Part shown: one piece after another, positions 44,415 to 53,153 of the stretch
Layout: each line of letters begins with the position of its first letter
Position numbering within the stretch: position 1 is the first letter of the stretch
Source of the DNA: Fuerstiella sp.
GTDB lineage: Bacteria; Planctomycetota; Planctomycetia; Planctomycetales; Planctomycetaceae
NCBI GenBank assembly: GCA_022843805.1
Contig: JALHMY010000065.1
Span: 1 to 54,192 of the forward strand
DNA: 54,192 bases
Direction of reading: 5' to 3'
Made by a program: the position numbers and the translations under genes
Notes under the pieces: generated by a model
What the model was told of the DNA's origin: nothing
The model's database searches: none
What the model saw: the letters and a program-made list of their open reading frames with translations, nothing else

Positions 44415-44669
44415 ATGCAGAAGGACCGGAATCGAATTGAACGACAGCTGGAAGTGGCCAAACAGAATGTTTTGGCCTTTGAAAAACAGCTGGAGTCTGC
44501 AGGAGTAACCGGCAAGCAGCGTTCAAAAGACCCCAAATGGCGACATTTGAACGGGGACTACCGACAGCTTCGCCGCCGCCTGCTGGCGGTCAAGGCGATT
44601 GAAGACCGCGAAGCAGCTGCCCTGCAGAAAAAGGCAGAAAAGCTCAGCGCAGAAGCCGTCGAAGCCTGA
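44415..44669 (+). CDS. small basic coiled-coil protein
   Basis: This 84-residue protein is almost wholly helical with heptad-like spacing: MQKDRNRIERQLEVAKQNVL, AFEKQLESAGVTGKQRSKD, RQLRRRLLAVKAIEDREAAA. It has no signal peptide or cysteines and is rich in Lys, Arg, Glu and Gln. The KDPKWRHLNGDYRQLRRRL stretch looks conserved. A nucleic-acid- or ribosome-associated role is possible, but no function is known to me. It ends five bases before the tRNA-Ser gene on the same strand. Confidence 0.65.
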   Translation: MQKDRNRIERQLEVAKQNVLAFEKQLESAGVTGKQRSKDPKWRHLNGDYRQLRRRLLAVKAIEDREAAALQKKAEKLSAEAVEA

Positions 44670-44674
44670 CATCT

Positions 44675-44761
<87 letters not shown>

Positions 44762-44777
44762 TTCTCTGAAAGTTTGA

Positions 44778-45596
44778 ATGCTCATGCCCAATCGAATGCT
44801 GGCAGGTAAAGTGGCTCTGGTGACCGGAGCTGGACGCGGTTTGGGGCGAGCATTTGCAGAACATCTGGCTTCACTGGGATGTTCCGTGGGAATCCACGGC
44901 ATGCGCGAAAATGGTCCCGCGGAATATGGTGAAGGCACCACTCTAACTGACACCGCAAGTCAGATCGCCAGCCAGTATGACGTGAAAACGTGTCGGGTAC
45001 TGGGCGACCTGACACTTGCTGAAGACGTGAATCGTGTGGTCGACACGGTCTGCCATCAGCTCGGACCGCTGGATTTTCTGGTGCATAATGCGGGCGGTGA
45101 CATCGCTGCGGCTGGGGGAAAACCAAACCCCAACGACGCTGTTCATATTAAGCTGGAAGACATTCGTGCCGTGCTGGACAGAAATCTGCTCAGCACAATC
45201 CTGACCTGTCAGGCAGCTTCCAAAGTCATGATGCCGCGAAAGACAGGCCGAATTCTGACGATCAGCTCAATCTCGGCCTTCAAAGGGATTGCCAACAGCT
45301 GTATTTACGCCACCGCAAAGGCGGCTGTCGTGGAATACACTCGCTGCCTGGCCGAACAACTTCGAAGTTCCAATATCAATGTCAACAGTCTGGCACCCGG
45401 CGATACTCGCACAGGCCGTTTTCTGGGAACTCGACATGTCGAAGAAACTCGTCTTGTCACGGAAGGTACTCTGGACCGGATCGGGACAGTTGACGAAGTG
45501 ACACGTGTCGTCGAGTTCTTTGTTGGACCGCTGGGCCAGTTTGTGACCGGGCAGGTGCTTCGAGTTGACGGAGGCAGCCAGATTTGGCCGGCCTAA
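44778..45596 (+). CDS. short-chain dehydrogenase/reductase
   Basis: This 272-residue SDR has KVALVTGAGRGLGRAFAEHL at the N-terminus, VHNAGGDIAAAGGKPNP in place of the usual NNAG, the catalytic Ser (ILTISSISAFKG) and Tyr-Lys (CIYATAKAAVVEYTRCLAEQ), and a GQVLRVDGGSQIWPA end. It is of the FabG/gluconate dehydrogenase-like type; the substrate is unknown. It starts 17 bases after the tRNA gene (ATG 44778 or 44784). The cimA leader begins about 60 bases beyond its stop. Confidence 0.85.
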   Translation: MLMPNRMLAGKVALVTGAGRGLGRAFAEHLASLGCSVGIHGMRENGPAEYGEGTTLTDTASQIASQYDVKTCRVLGDLTLAEDVNRVVDTVCHQLGPLDFLVHNAGGDIAAAGGKPNPNDAVHIKLEDIRAVLDRNLLSTILTCQAASKVMMPRKTGRILTISSISAFKGIANSCIYATAKAAVVEYTRCLAEQLRSSNINVNSLAPGDTRTGRFLGTRHVEETRLVTEGTLDRIGTVDEVTRVVEFFVGPLGQFVTGQVLRVDGGSQIWPA

Positions 45597-45627
45597 GCGA
45601 AATTCGTTTGATTTAACTGAATGCTCG

Positions 45628-45657
45628 TTGACGAATAATCTTTTGCTGATCTAAAGT
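45628..45657 (+). promoter_or_regulatory. candidate promoter of the cimA leader
   Basis: TTGACG (45628-45633), an 18-bp spacer and TAAAGT (45652-45657) resemble a sigma70 promoter. Transcription would start close to 45664, the first base of the leader-peptide ATG, so the leader ORF might be translated without a 5' untranslated region. Confidence 0.4.
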
Positions 45658-45663
45658 GTGTGC

Positions 45664-45732
45664 ATGATTTCCCAGACCGTATTCATTCAGATTTCCGTGA
45701 TCTGCCACATTATTGTGGGCAGCGAATTCTGA
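45664..45732 (+). CDS. Ile/Val-rich leader peptide of cimA
   Basis: This is a 22-codon ORF with ATG start and TGA stop, too short for routine gene calls. It contains six Ile (codons 2, 8, 10, 13, 16, 17) and three Val (6, 12, 18) and no Leu, so 9 of 22 residues are branched-chain. Codons 16-18 are ATT ATT GTG in a row. The downstream gene, citramalate synthase, begins isoleucine synthesis. Ribosome stalling at these Ile codons would report isoleucyl-tRNA scarcity. CTGCC-ACA (45702-45709) and TGTGGGCAG (45714-45722) inside it can form a pause-type hairpin. There is no clear ribosome site except a weak AAAG. Confidence 0.7.
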   Translation: MISQTVFIQISVICHIIVGSEF

Positions 45733-45738
45733 TTTGTA

Positions 45739-45796
45739 CTGAGGGAATGCCAGCTCAACTGATATCAACCCTCAGGCCTGCCCTGAGGGTTTTTTG
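45739..45796 (+). promoter_or_regulatory. attenuator: antiterminator and terminator of cimA
   Basis: ACCCTCAGG (45768-45776) and CCTGAGGGT (45782-45790) form a 9-bp terminator stem followed by TTTTTGTTTT. An earlier CTGAGGG (45739-45745) can pair with CCCTCAG (45769-45775) instead and would prevent the terminator. A ribosome finishing at the leader stop (45730-45732) would cover the earlier segment and favour termination; one stalled at the Ile codons near 45710 would leave it free and allow read-through into cimA. Confidence 0.7.
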
Positions 45797-45856
45797 TTTT
45801 CCTGCCACACAGTGCGGGATCATGCCTTCGAACTCTGACATTTGAAATGATCTGTT

Positions 45857-47440
45857 ATGTCTCGCATCCAGCTCTATGACACAACGCTTCGAGATGGCTC
45901 GCAGGGGGAGGGAGTTAACTTCTCACTGCAGGACAAACTGATGATTGCGACAAAACTGGATGAGCTGGGCTTTGACTATATTGAAGGCGGCTATCCTCTC
46001 TCTAATCCCAAGGATCAGGAGTTCTTTCAGCGTGCGGCAGCGATGACATGGAAGCACGCCCGCATTACGGCATTTGGAATGACTCGCCGCAAGGGGATCA
46101 CCGCAGCTGAAGACATCGGAATGCAGGCACTGATCAGCAGTAAAGCGCCTGTCATCACCATCGTTGGTAAGACGTGGGACCTGCATGTCACGGAGGTACT
46201 GCGAGTTTCACTTGAAGAGAATCTGGCGATGATTCGCGATTCGATCGCTTTCGTCAAATCACAGGGACGCGAAGCGATCTACGACGCCGAGCACTGTTTT
46301 GACGGATGGCGTGCCAATCCTGAGTATGCCATTCAGACATGGAAGGCAGCGGCAGACGCCGGAGCCGACATGATTGTCATGTGCGACACCAACGGTGGCA
46401 GCCTTCCTGAGCAGATCGTTGCCGCGGTTGCGGCACTGAAAGACTCTGTCGGCTGTTCGATCGGCATTCATTGTCACAACGACTGCGAGCTGGCTGTGGC
46501 AAATTCTCTGGCAGCCGTCAGTTCGGGTGCCATCCAGGTTCAGGGAACCATCAACGGCATCGGCGAACGATGCGGCAATGTCGACCTCGTCTCGGTTGCT
46601 GCAAACCTGGCACTGAAGCTGCAGCATGACGTTCTGATCCCAGGCGGCATTCAGCGACTTACCGAATTGTCGCGCTATGTCTACGAACTTGCCAATATGA
46701 ATTTTCGTGCGGGACAGGCATTTGTGGGAGCCAGCGCGTTCGCTCATAAAGGCGGAATGCATGTCCATGCGGTCAACAGAATCGCCCGCAGTTACGAACA
46801 CATTACGCCGGAATCCGTCGGCAATGCGCGGCGAGTTCTGGTGAGTGAGCTGTCGGGACGATCCAACATTGTCGCGAAAACAACCAAATTTCGGATCGCG
46901 GAAGACAATGCTCTGATGGCAAAAATTCTGAATGCCGTACAGGATCTGGAGAATGAGGGTTATCAGTTTGAAGCGGCCGAGGCGTCATTCGATCTTCTGG
47001 TCATGAAGCAGACAGGCACCTATCGGGCGACCTTCGGACTGGATCATTATCGCGTGCATGTCGAGAATCAGGCACGGGAACCTATGACGGAAGCCGTCAT
47101 CAAGCTGACTATCGCAGGCTCCACCCAGCATGTCGTCGGGGAAGGAGATGGTCCCGTGAATGCTCTGGATTCTGCCCTTCGAAAAGCGCTGACACCCGCC
47201 TATCCGGCACTCTCCGAAATGATTCTGGTGGACTATAAAGTGCGAGTGATCAACAGCACGGAAGGTACTGCTGCGCGGGTGCGGGTGGTCATTGAAAGTC
47301 GCGACCGCGAGAGCGTATGGAGCACGGTGGGTGTGAGTGAAAATATCATCGAAGCCAGCTGGATCGCTCTTGTGGACGCCTTCGAATACAAAGTACACAA
47401 GGATCGTGGCGTGATGAATGGCCCGGCAACCGTATCCTGA
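45857..47440 (+). CDS. cimA: (R)-citramalate synthase
   Basis: This 527-residue enzyme of the DRE-TIM metallolyase group condenses pyruvate with acetyl-CoA to citramalate, the first step of the threonine-independent isoleucine route. LYDTTLRDGSQGEGVNFSLQ, MVMCDTNGGSLPEQI, GIHCHNDCELAVANSLAAV and GTINGIGERCGNVDLVSVAA carry the metal- and substrate-binding residues. The C-terminal region (YKVRVINSTEGTAARVRVVI) is the LeuA-type allosteric domain where isoleucine acts. Wording such as IEGGYPLSNPKDQEFF and AGQAFVGASAFAHKGGMHVH separates CimA from LeuA and homocitrate synthase. The leader and attenuator lie upstream. valS follows 107 bases downstream. Confidence 0.92.
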   Translation: MSRIQLYDTTLRDGSQGEGVNFSLQDKLMIATKLDELGFDYIEGGYPLSNPKDQEFFQRAAAMTWKHARITAFGMTRRKGITAAEDIGMQALISSKAPVITIVGKTWDLHVTEVLRVSLEENLAMIRDSIAFVKSQGREAIYDAEHCFDGWRANPEYAIQTWKAAADAGADMIVMCDTNGGSLPEQIVAAVAALKDSVGCSIGIHCHNDCELAVANSLAAVSSGAIQVQGTINGIGERCGNVDLVSVAANLALKLQHDVLIPGGIQRLTELSRYVYELANMNFRAGQAFVGASAFAHKGGMHVHAVNRIARSYEHITPESVGNARRVLVSELSGRSNIVAKTTKFRIAEDNALMAKILNAVQDLENEGYQFEAAEASFDLLVMKQTGTYRATFGLDHYRVHVENQAREPMTEAVIKLTIAGSTQHVVGEGDGPVNALDSALRKALTPAYPALSEMILVDYKVRVINSTEGTAARVRVVIESRDRESVWSTVGVSENIIEASWIALVDAFEYKVHKDRGVMNGPATVS

Positions 47441-47547
47441 ATCGCTGCGTCAGCAGACCGAATCACGTCTGGTCGTGCCATCACGATCATTCAAAAACGA
47501 ATCTCACAGTTTTATCTTCTTCAATTACCAGTGATACAGAACGATTC

Positions 47548-50500
47548 ATGAGCACTGAACTTCCAAAAACCTATGAACCGGCCTCCGCTCAGACTCGCTG
47601 GGTTGAACACTGGCTGAACAAAGGATACTGCAACGCGGATCCTCAGACAGACCGACAGCCTCATACGATTATGATTCCGCTTCCCAATGTGACCGGCGCT
47701 CTGCACATGGGACACTGCCTGAATGGAACCATCCAGGACCTGCTGACTCGCTGGCGCCGCATGCAGGGGCGCGAGGCGCTCTGGATGCCCGGTACCGATC
47801 ATGCCGGCATCGCAACGCAGGCAGTCGTTGAACGACGCATGCTGGAAGAGGAAGGTCTCACCAGGCATGACATCGGCCGCGAAGCACTGGTCGAACGAAT
47901 CTGGAAGTGGAAAGATGATTACGAAGCCAGAATTCTTAATCAGCTGAAACAAATCGGCTCCAGCTGTGACTGGCGCCGAGTGCGCTTTACCCTCGATGAA
48001 GTCTGCAGCAAAGCAGTCCGGAAGACGTTTTTCCGGATGTTCTGCGACGGACTGATCTATCGGGGAAAACGTTTGGTCAACTGGGACACATATCTGCAAA
48101 CCGCCGTCGCCGACGATGAGGTCTTTCATGAAGATGTTGACGGCCACTTCTGGACAATGAACTATCCGGTTGTGGATAACAACGGTAATACGACCGGCCA
48201 GAAAATCAGCTTCTCAACAACTCGACCGGAAACAATGCTGGGTGATACCGCCGTTTGCGTTCATCCAGGTGATGAGCGTTACCAGTCGCTGATCGGGAAA
48301 CAGGTTCGAATTCCGGTCAATGGTCGGCTCATTCCGATCATTGCAGACGCACTGCTGGCCAGCCCGGAACTTGGAACGGGAGCAGTTAAGGTGACTCCGG
48401 CCCATGATCCCAATGACTATGCGTGCGGTCTTCGGAATCAGCTGCCCATGATCAATACTCTGAATCCCAACGGCACGCTGAATGAAAATGGCGGAGAATT
48501 CGAGGGTCTGGATCGTTACGCGGCCCGCAAAAAAATCGTCGGGAAAATGGATTCTCTGGGACACCTGGAAAAGGTTGAGGATCGAGTGATCCCCATCATG
48601 CACAGCGACCGTTCCAAAACCCCGATCGAACCCTATTTGTCCGACCAGTGGTTCGTAAAAATGGACGGGCTCGCGGAATCCGCGATGGAAGCGGTACGTG
48701 ATGGTCGGGTGCGATTCTTTCCTCAGCGCTATGCCAGCACTTACCTTGACTGGCTGGGAGAAAAGCGGGACTGGTGCATCAGCCGTCAGCTGTGGTGGGG
48801 TCATCGCATTCCGGTTTGGGCAAAAAAGGTCACCAGCCGTGAGTCTGACATTCGGTCGCTGTCGGCGTTTGGGGCATCCATTGGGGCTGAGGGACAGATC
48901 GTACTGTCGCCCGAGTTCTCCGGATGTTTGGCCGCACAGTTTGCTCCTGGTCTGCTTCCCGGCGAAGAACTGATCCTGGCGTGCGTCGATGCCGGTAATG
49001 AGACTCTGGAAGGCCAGCTGAATGCCGCAGGGTTTGCACAGGATCCCGACGTGCTGGACACATGGTTCAGTTCTGCACTGTGGCCCCACGCAACGCTGGG
49101 CTGGCCGGATCGGGACCATAATCCTCCGACCACCGAATCACAGGGCGAAGCTGGTTCGTCGACCGGTAATAAGGTCCTCGACTATTTCTATCCGGGCTCT
49201 GTTCTGGTGACCTCGCGTGACATTATCACGCTGTGGGTTGCGCGTATGGTGCTGACAGGGTTGTACAACATGGGGGATGTTCCGTTCCGCCACGTCTATA
49301 TTCATCCCAAGATCCTGGATGGACTCGGGCAGACGATGTCCAAGTCAAAAGGCAACGGAGTTGACCCGCTTGAACTGATCGACAAGTACGGCACAGACGC
49401 TGTTCGCTTCACGATCGCCTCACTGGCGGGAGAAACTCAGGATGTTCGTCTGCCTGTGGGATATGAATGTCCGCACTGTCAGGCAGTTACTCCACAAACG
49501 AAGGAACATCAGGAAATGAAGCCGATGGGCGGTGCCACTCCGTCCATCCGCTGTGAAAAATGCAAGAAGTCATTCCAGTTCCCCAGTCCGTGGTTTACTC
49601 CGGACGAAGGGGCTGCGGTGGCACGCATTGTCAGTGAGCGTTTCGACTACGGCCGTAACTTCTGCAACAAACTCTGGAATGCGGTCCGATTTGCGTTAAT
49701 GAATCTGGAAGGATTCACTCCCGCATCAGTAAATGAAGTTGAACTGCATATGGAAGATCGCTGGATTTTGAGTCGACTGGCGACGACCGCCGGAGAAATG
49801 ACAACACTTCTGGAACGTTACCAGTTTGATCAGGCAACCCGAGCGATTCGGGACTTTACCTGGAATGAGTTCTGTGACTGGTACCTCGAAATGGTCAAGC
49901 CGCGACTTCGCAATCCGGAAACCCGTCCGGCGGCTCAGCGAGTACTTGTCGTTGTTACCGATCACCTGCTGCGACTGCTGCATCCGTTTGCCCCGTTTAT
50001 CACCGAAGAACTGTGGCATATGCTGAATCAGCTGGCACCGTCCCGCGGGCTGAAGGATCCGCGTATGGCGGAGGAGAGTGTTATGATCGCGGAATGGCCA
50101 TCAGCCGACACAGGGCAGATCGATCAGGTACTTGAAACCCGATTTGAGCGGCTTCAGGAAACGATTGTCGCGGTGCGCAACGTACGTGCTCTTTACAGAA
50201 TCAGCCCGAAGGAGCCGCTTCGGCTGTTTATGCGGTGCACTCCTGAGGTTGCCGAACAAATGCAGGCTGTGTCAGCTCAGTTCGATAATCTGGCACGTAC
50301 GATGCTGGAAGCAACCGGCATGGATATTACTCCGCCCGTCGGTTGTGCCAGTTTTACACTGAACGATGCGGACGGTTTTATACCGCTGGAAGGACTTGTC
50401 GACCGGACAGCCGAACTGGATCGGATGCAGAAGGAAGCCGTTAAACTGCGAGGCTTCATCAGCGGCCATGAGAAGAAGCTGGGGAATGCCGGTTTCGTCA

Positions 50501-50607
50501 GCAAAGCTCCGGAACATGTCGTCAACGAAATTCGTGAAACACTGGCCAATCTGAATGCTCAGCTGGAAAGCGTGGAAAGAAAAATCCGGGAACTCGGCGG
50601 CGGCTGA
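47548..50607 (+). CDS. valS: valyl-tRNA synthetase with zinc-ribbon insert
   Basis: This 1019-residue class I synthetase charges tRNA-Val. The HIGH motif is LHMGH (residues 52-56) and KMSKS is TMSKS (596-600). MPGTDHAGIATQAVVERRML and the editing-domain FSTTRPETMLGDTAVCVHP are typical. An insert after the catalytic core carries four cysteines in two pairs (ECPHCQ about 638, RCEKCKK about 665), a zinc-ribbon-like element absent from Escherichia coli ValS. The C-terminal arm is a coiled coil (FISGHEKKLGNAGFVSKAPE). It lies 107 bases after cimA on the same strand; if read-through occurs, both would be governed by the branched-chain leader. Confidence 0.95.
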   Translation: MSTELPKTYEPASAQTRWVEHWLNKGYCNADPQTDRQPHTIMIPLPNVTGALHMGHCLNGTIQDLLTRWRRMQGREALWMPGTDHAGIATQAVVERRMLEEEGLTRHDIGREALVERIWKWKDDYEARILNQLKQIGSSCDWRRVRFTLDEVCSKAVRKTFFRMFCDGLIYRGKRLVNWDTYLQTAVADDEVFHEDVDGHFWTMNYPVVDNNGNTTGQKISFSTTRPETMLGDTAVCVHPGDERYQSLIGKQVRIPVNGRLIPIIADALLASPELGTGAVKVTPAHDPNDYACGLRNQLPMINTLNPNGTLNENGGEFEGLDRYAARKKIVGKMDSLGHLEKVEDRVIPIMHSDRSKTPIEPYLSDQWFVKMDGLAESAMEAVRDGRVRFFPQRYASTYLDWLGEKRDWCISRQLWWGHRIPVWAKKVTSRESDIRSLSAFGASIGAEGQIVLSPEFSGCLAAQFAPGLLPGEELILACVDAGNETLEGQLNAAGFAQDPDVLDTWFSSALWPHATLGWPDRDHNPPTTESQGEAGSSTGNKVLDYFYPGSVLVTSRDIITLWVARMVLTGLYNMGDVPFRHVYIHPKILDGLGQTMSKSKGNGVDPLELIDKYGTDAVRFTIASLAGETQDVRLPVGYECPHCQAVTPQTKEHQEMKPMGGATPSIRCEKCKKSFQFPSPWFTPDEGAAVARIVSERFDYGRNFCNKLWNAVRFALMNLEGFTPASVNEVELHMEDRWILSRLATTAGEMTTLLERYQFDQATRAIRDFTWNEFCDWYLEMVKPRLRNPETRPAAQRVLVVVTDHLLRLLHPFAPFITEELWHMLNQLAPSRGLKDPRMAEESVMIAEWPSADTGQIDQVLETRFERLQETIVAVRNVRALYRISPKEPLRLFMRCTPEVAEQMQAVSAQFDNLARTMLEATGMDITPPVGCASFTLNDADGFIPLEGLVDRTAELDRMQKEAVKLRGFISGHEKKLGNAGFVSKAPEHVVNEIRETLANLNAQLESVERKIRELGGG

Positions 50608-50669
50608 TCGACCATTCGGAGGAACGGTGCGTTCGGACACTTCTGGACGTGCCGTACCGTCCGTCTACA

Positions 50670-51356
50670 ATGCAGCAGAGCGACTTACTTTTTCAACAAC
50701 AGCACGAAGAGTCATCAGCCGTTATGCACAACCAGCGACGCGAATACGACGTACCGCCAATTGATGAAGATCGACTGTCTCAATGTCCCTTTGTGCAGTT
50801 TGAAGAATGGTATCAGGCGGCGGTCTCCGCTGACGTACTGGAGCCAAATGCAATGGGCCTGGCGACTGTTGATGACCAGGGACAACCCACGCAGCGAACA
50901 GTATTACTTAAGTACTACGATAAGAACGGTTTTGTTTTCTTCACGAACCTTGGCAGCCGAAAAGCTCTTCATATCTCGAAGAACCCGCGTGTCTCGATTC
51001 TGTTTCAGTGGCTGCCGCTGCAGCGACAACTGGCGATCGACGGGCGAGCAGAGCGGGTTTCGACTGCAGAGTCCATGAAGTATTTTGCCTCACGACCACG
51101 TGGAAGTCAGCTGGGCGCATGGGTGTCTCAGCAAAGCACAGTGATTACGTCGCGCAGTCTTCTTGAGAGCAAGCTTGCGGAACTGATGCAAAAATTCGCC
51201 GGCGCGGATGTCCCGTGGCCCTCATTCTGGGGCGGTTTCAGAATCGTGCCCGAACGTTTTGAGTTCTGGCAGGGACAGCCCAATCGTCTACATGATCGCT
51301 TTGAATATGTGCACGAGGAAAATGGGGACTGGACCCGTCAGAGGCTCTCGCCTTAA
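50670..51356 (+). CDS. pdxH: pyridoxamine 5'-phosphate oxidase
   Basis: This protein of about 228 residues oxidises pyridoxine or pyridoxamine phosphate to pyridoxal phosphate with FMN. Family segments are [79 protein letters not shown] and the C-terminal [16 protein letters not shown] with RL.DR for substrate binding. The start is uncertain: ATG 50670 and ATG 50724 are both in frame; homologs usually begin shortly before the RREY segment, which favours 50724, while 50670 would add 18 residues. It follows valS closely and may be in the same unit. Confidence 0.92.
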   Translation: MQQSDLLFQQQHEESSAVMHNQRREYDVPPIDEDRLSQCPFVQFEEWYQAAVSADVLEPNAMGLATVDDQGQPTQRTVLLKYYDKNGFVFFTNLGSRKALHISKNPRVSILFQWLPLQRQLAIDGRAERVSTAESMKYFASRPRGSQLGAWVSQQSTVITSRSLLESKLAELMQKFAGADVPWPSFWGGFRIVPERFEFWQGQPNRLHDRFEYVHEENGDWTRQRLSP

Positions 51357-51540
51357 AGCCAGGTTTGTGTACATCGGGACCATACAGATCCAGAACCTGC
51401 TTTGGCTCCTTTGACAGGTCGGTCAGTTCCGGTACGGAGGACTGCATGCGAAAAGCCATTTCGTATTGAGTGAATCGAGCATTCGTTTCCGGATCTCCCA
51501 CCTTTTCTGACAGAATCCGGAAGATCCTTACTGCACGTCA
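51357..51540 (-). pseudogene. DUF1501 gene fragment
   Basis: On the minus strand a short open stretch encodes [39 protein letters not shown] and [12 protein letters not shown], which is the middle of a DUF1501 protein (the part normally followed by FARNCLLARR). Both ends are missing: it joins the phosphatase fragment on one side and the pdxH stop on the other. It is a relic of a gene that would be about 450 codons long. Confidence 0.75.
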
Positions 51541-51924
51541 CTCGTGAGTGCCGGTGCAGCAATCGGAGTGTTCAGTCTGGCAAATGAGACCAGGCAAGTC
51601 TTGATGGTCAGCGAGCTGCAGACGCACGATAGACTCGAATATCGGGAAATCGCACGGCCAGGAGATGATCCACGTATGGCGACACAGATCACTTAAAGAA
51701 CGCAACATCACGGATTCGTGATTGCCCATCAGGAACTTTACATCTGCATCGCTCGATTCGCGGTAACGAATCAATGCTTCCACGACCCCACGGCTGTCGG
51801 GACCACGATCGATGTAATCGCCGAGGAATACGACAATGTCATCTTTGCAGGGCGTGAACGTGGTCAGCAATCGCCTCAACAGCTCACACCGCCCGTGAAT
51901 ATCGCCGATCACATAAGTGGCCAA
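51538..51924 (-). pseudogene. PP2A-type phosphatase fragment
   Basis: The minus strand encodes TYVIGDIHGRCELLRRLLTT, VVFLGDYIDRGPDSRGVVEA and VKFLMGNHESVMLRSL, the metal-binding motifs GDIHG, GDYIDRG and GNHE of serine/threonine and diadenosine-tetraphosphate phosphatases. After GNHE the sequence loses family likeness (CRHTWIISWPCDFPIF) and stops, so the later two His ligands are absent; full-length relatives have more than 210 residues. The most natural start is TTG at 51924 (LATYVIGDIHG). The fragment is fused to a DUF1501 relic, suggesting a deletion joined two genes. Confidence 0.7.
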
Positions 51925-52014
51925 AGCTGAATTCCGGTGCTGCCTGTTGTATTGAAATATGCAATCTCTCGAAAGCTGGCGAGAACGACGAATGCCGCAG
52001 GTCACCGGATGCAA

Positions 52015-53049
52015 CTATTCGTCCGGGCCGCCCGCGCGACTAAAGAGTCTAACCAGTTCATTGAATTCCGTCGATTCTGACAGAAATCGTACCGAGCCGT
52101 CAGCCATCGCGACGTTGGCTCCTCCGGAGTGCAAAGAATAGATTCCTGTGGAATTTGATTGATTGATTCCCACTTTGTACTGATTCAACGCCCACGCGAA
52201 TGTGTTACTCGCGGACCAGCCAGTCTGGCCTGGGTAGTCTGCGGCTGGATTGGAAGGAGTGACATTTGGTTTTCCTCTTAACAGATCAACAGGCTTGCCT
52301 GCACGTTCAACAACGGCGATCGTGTTCGAAAGTCCGTCGGTTACGTCTCTCAGTTTGCCAGCTCGATACCCAATCATCTGTGTCCCCGCAAAGTGCCCAT
52401 TCCCGAAGTCGGGCCAGCCCCAAATCCCCCAGCGAACAAACCTGGTGCTAAACAGATTGTCTCCAGTCGGCATTGGATCAGGAAATACCTGGATTCCCGC
52501 CATCGCGTCATAGTCGCTCCGAGCGACAAGATACCTTGTGCCCGCTCCAGGAACGGAAGTTGGGGGCGTAGCATGAGACAGCCCCCAGCCCATGTTTGTC
52601 TGCGGATCGGCTCCGGATGGGCAGACGTAGATCGAGACAACTGATTGCGCCACGGACTTGTTAATCGGTTCCGTTGCCAGTGAAGACCAGGTCAGTGAAT
52701 CGCGTAACGATTGCTGGTCGAGATACGGAAGAAGCTCAACTCTCCACGAATGCATATGGAAGAGATCCCACTCCCGGAGCGGATATTCCAGCGAAGTGCC
52801 GTTGTAAAGCGACGGGAACGAACCGTGAACGCCCTCAAACGACTGACAAGCCTGCAGTATCTGACGCTGATTATTCTGGCATTGCGTTCGACGTGCAGAC
52901 TCGCGAGCGTTCTGGATCGCAGGAAGGGTAATAGTAATCAATACGCCAATGATCGCAACAACGACGACAACCTCAGGCATCGTAATTCCACGCCGGATCA
53001 ATTCTACTCGCTCATCAGTCACAGCAGAGTTGCGTTGTGTCGATCCCAT
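52015..53049 (-). CDS. DUF1559 pseudopilin-like protein
   Basis: This 344-residue protein has a type IV pilin-like leader (RRGITMPEVVVVVAIIGVLI, with cleavage expected after Gly and before ITMPE) and the DUF1559 body: ARESARRTQCQNNQRQILQA, SWRVELLPYLDQQSLRDSL, RDVTDGLSNTIAVVERAG, and the C-terminal signature HSGGANVAMADGSVRFLSES. Planctomycetes encode dozens to hundreds of such proteins, thought to be processed like pseudopilins and exported. ATG 53049 is used; a GTG at 53058 is also in frame. The downstream phosphatase relic abuts its stop. Confidence 0.92.
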   Translation of the reverse strand: MGSTQRNSAVTDERVELIRRGITMPEVVVVVAIIGVLITITLPAIQNARESARRTQCQNNQRQILQACQSFEGVHGSFPSLYNGTSLEYPLREWDLFHMHSWRVELLPYLDQQSLRDSLTWSSLATEPINKSVAQSVVSIYVCPSGADPQTNMGWGLSHATPPTSVPGAGTRYLVARSDYDAMAGIQVFPDPMPTGDNLFSTRFVRWGIWGWPDFGNGHFAGTQMIGYRAGKLRDVTDGLSNTIAVVERAGKPVDLLRGKPNVTPSNPAADYPGQTGWSASNTFAWALNQYKVGINQSNSTGIYSLHSGGANVAMADGSVRFLSESTEFNELVRLFSRAGGPDE

Positions 53050-53153
53050 AGCATCCACCAGCTCGCAGAAAGTCGATCGTCACGGAAAGAACTAGCCGTT
53101 GTCGCAGCACCTCCAAAGAAGAGTCAGGAGCAGAAGTAATTTGTTTAAGATTT

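Noticed and set aside
45660..45845. 61-codon open frame overlapping the cimA leader in another frame
   Set aside because: It runs through the terminator hairpin and has no protein character; the 22-codon Ile-rich frame explains the region better.
47441..47547. Possible second attenuator or T-box before valS
   Set aside because: Only a weak CAGAC/GTCTG stem without a T run was found, and no T-box or specifier-like features were seen.
48214..49119. Minus-strand open frame of 301 codons
   Set aside because: Antisense to valS, which has all its class I synthetase motifs here.
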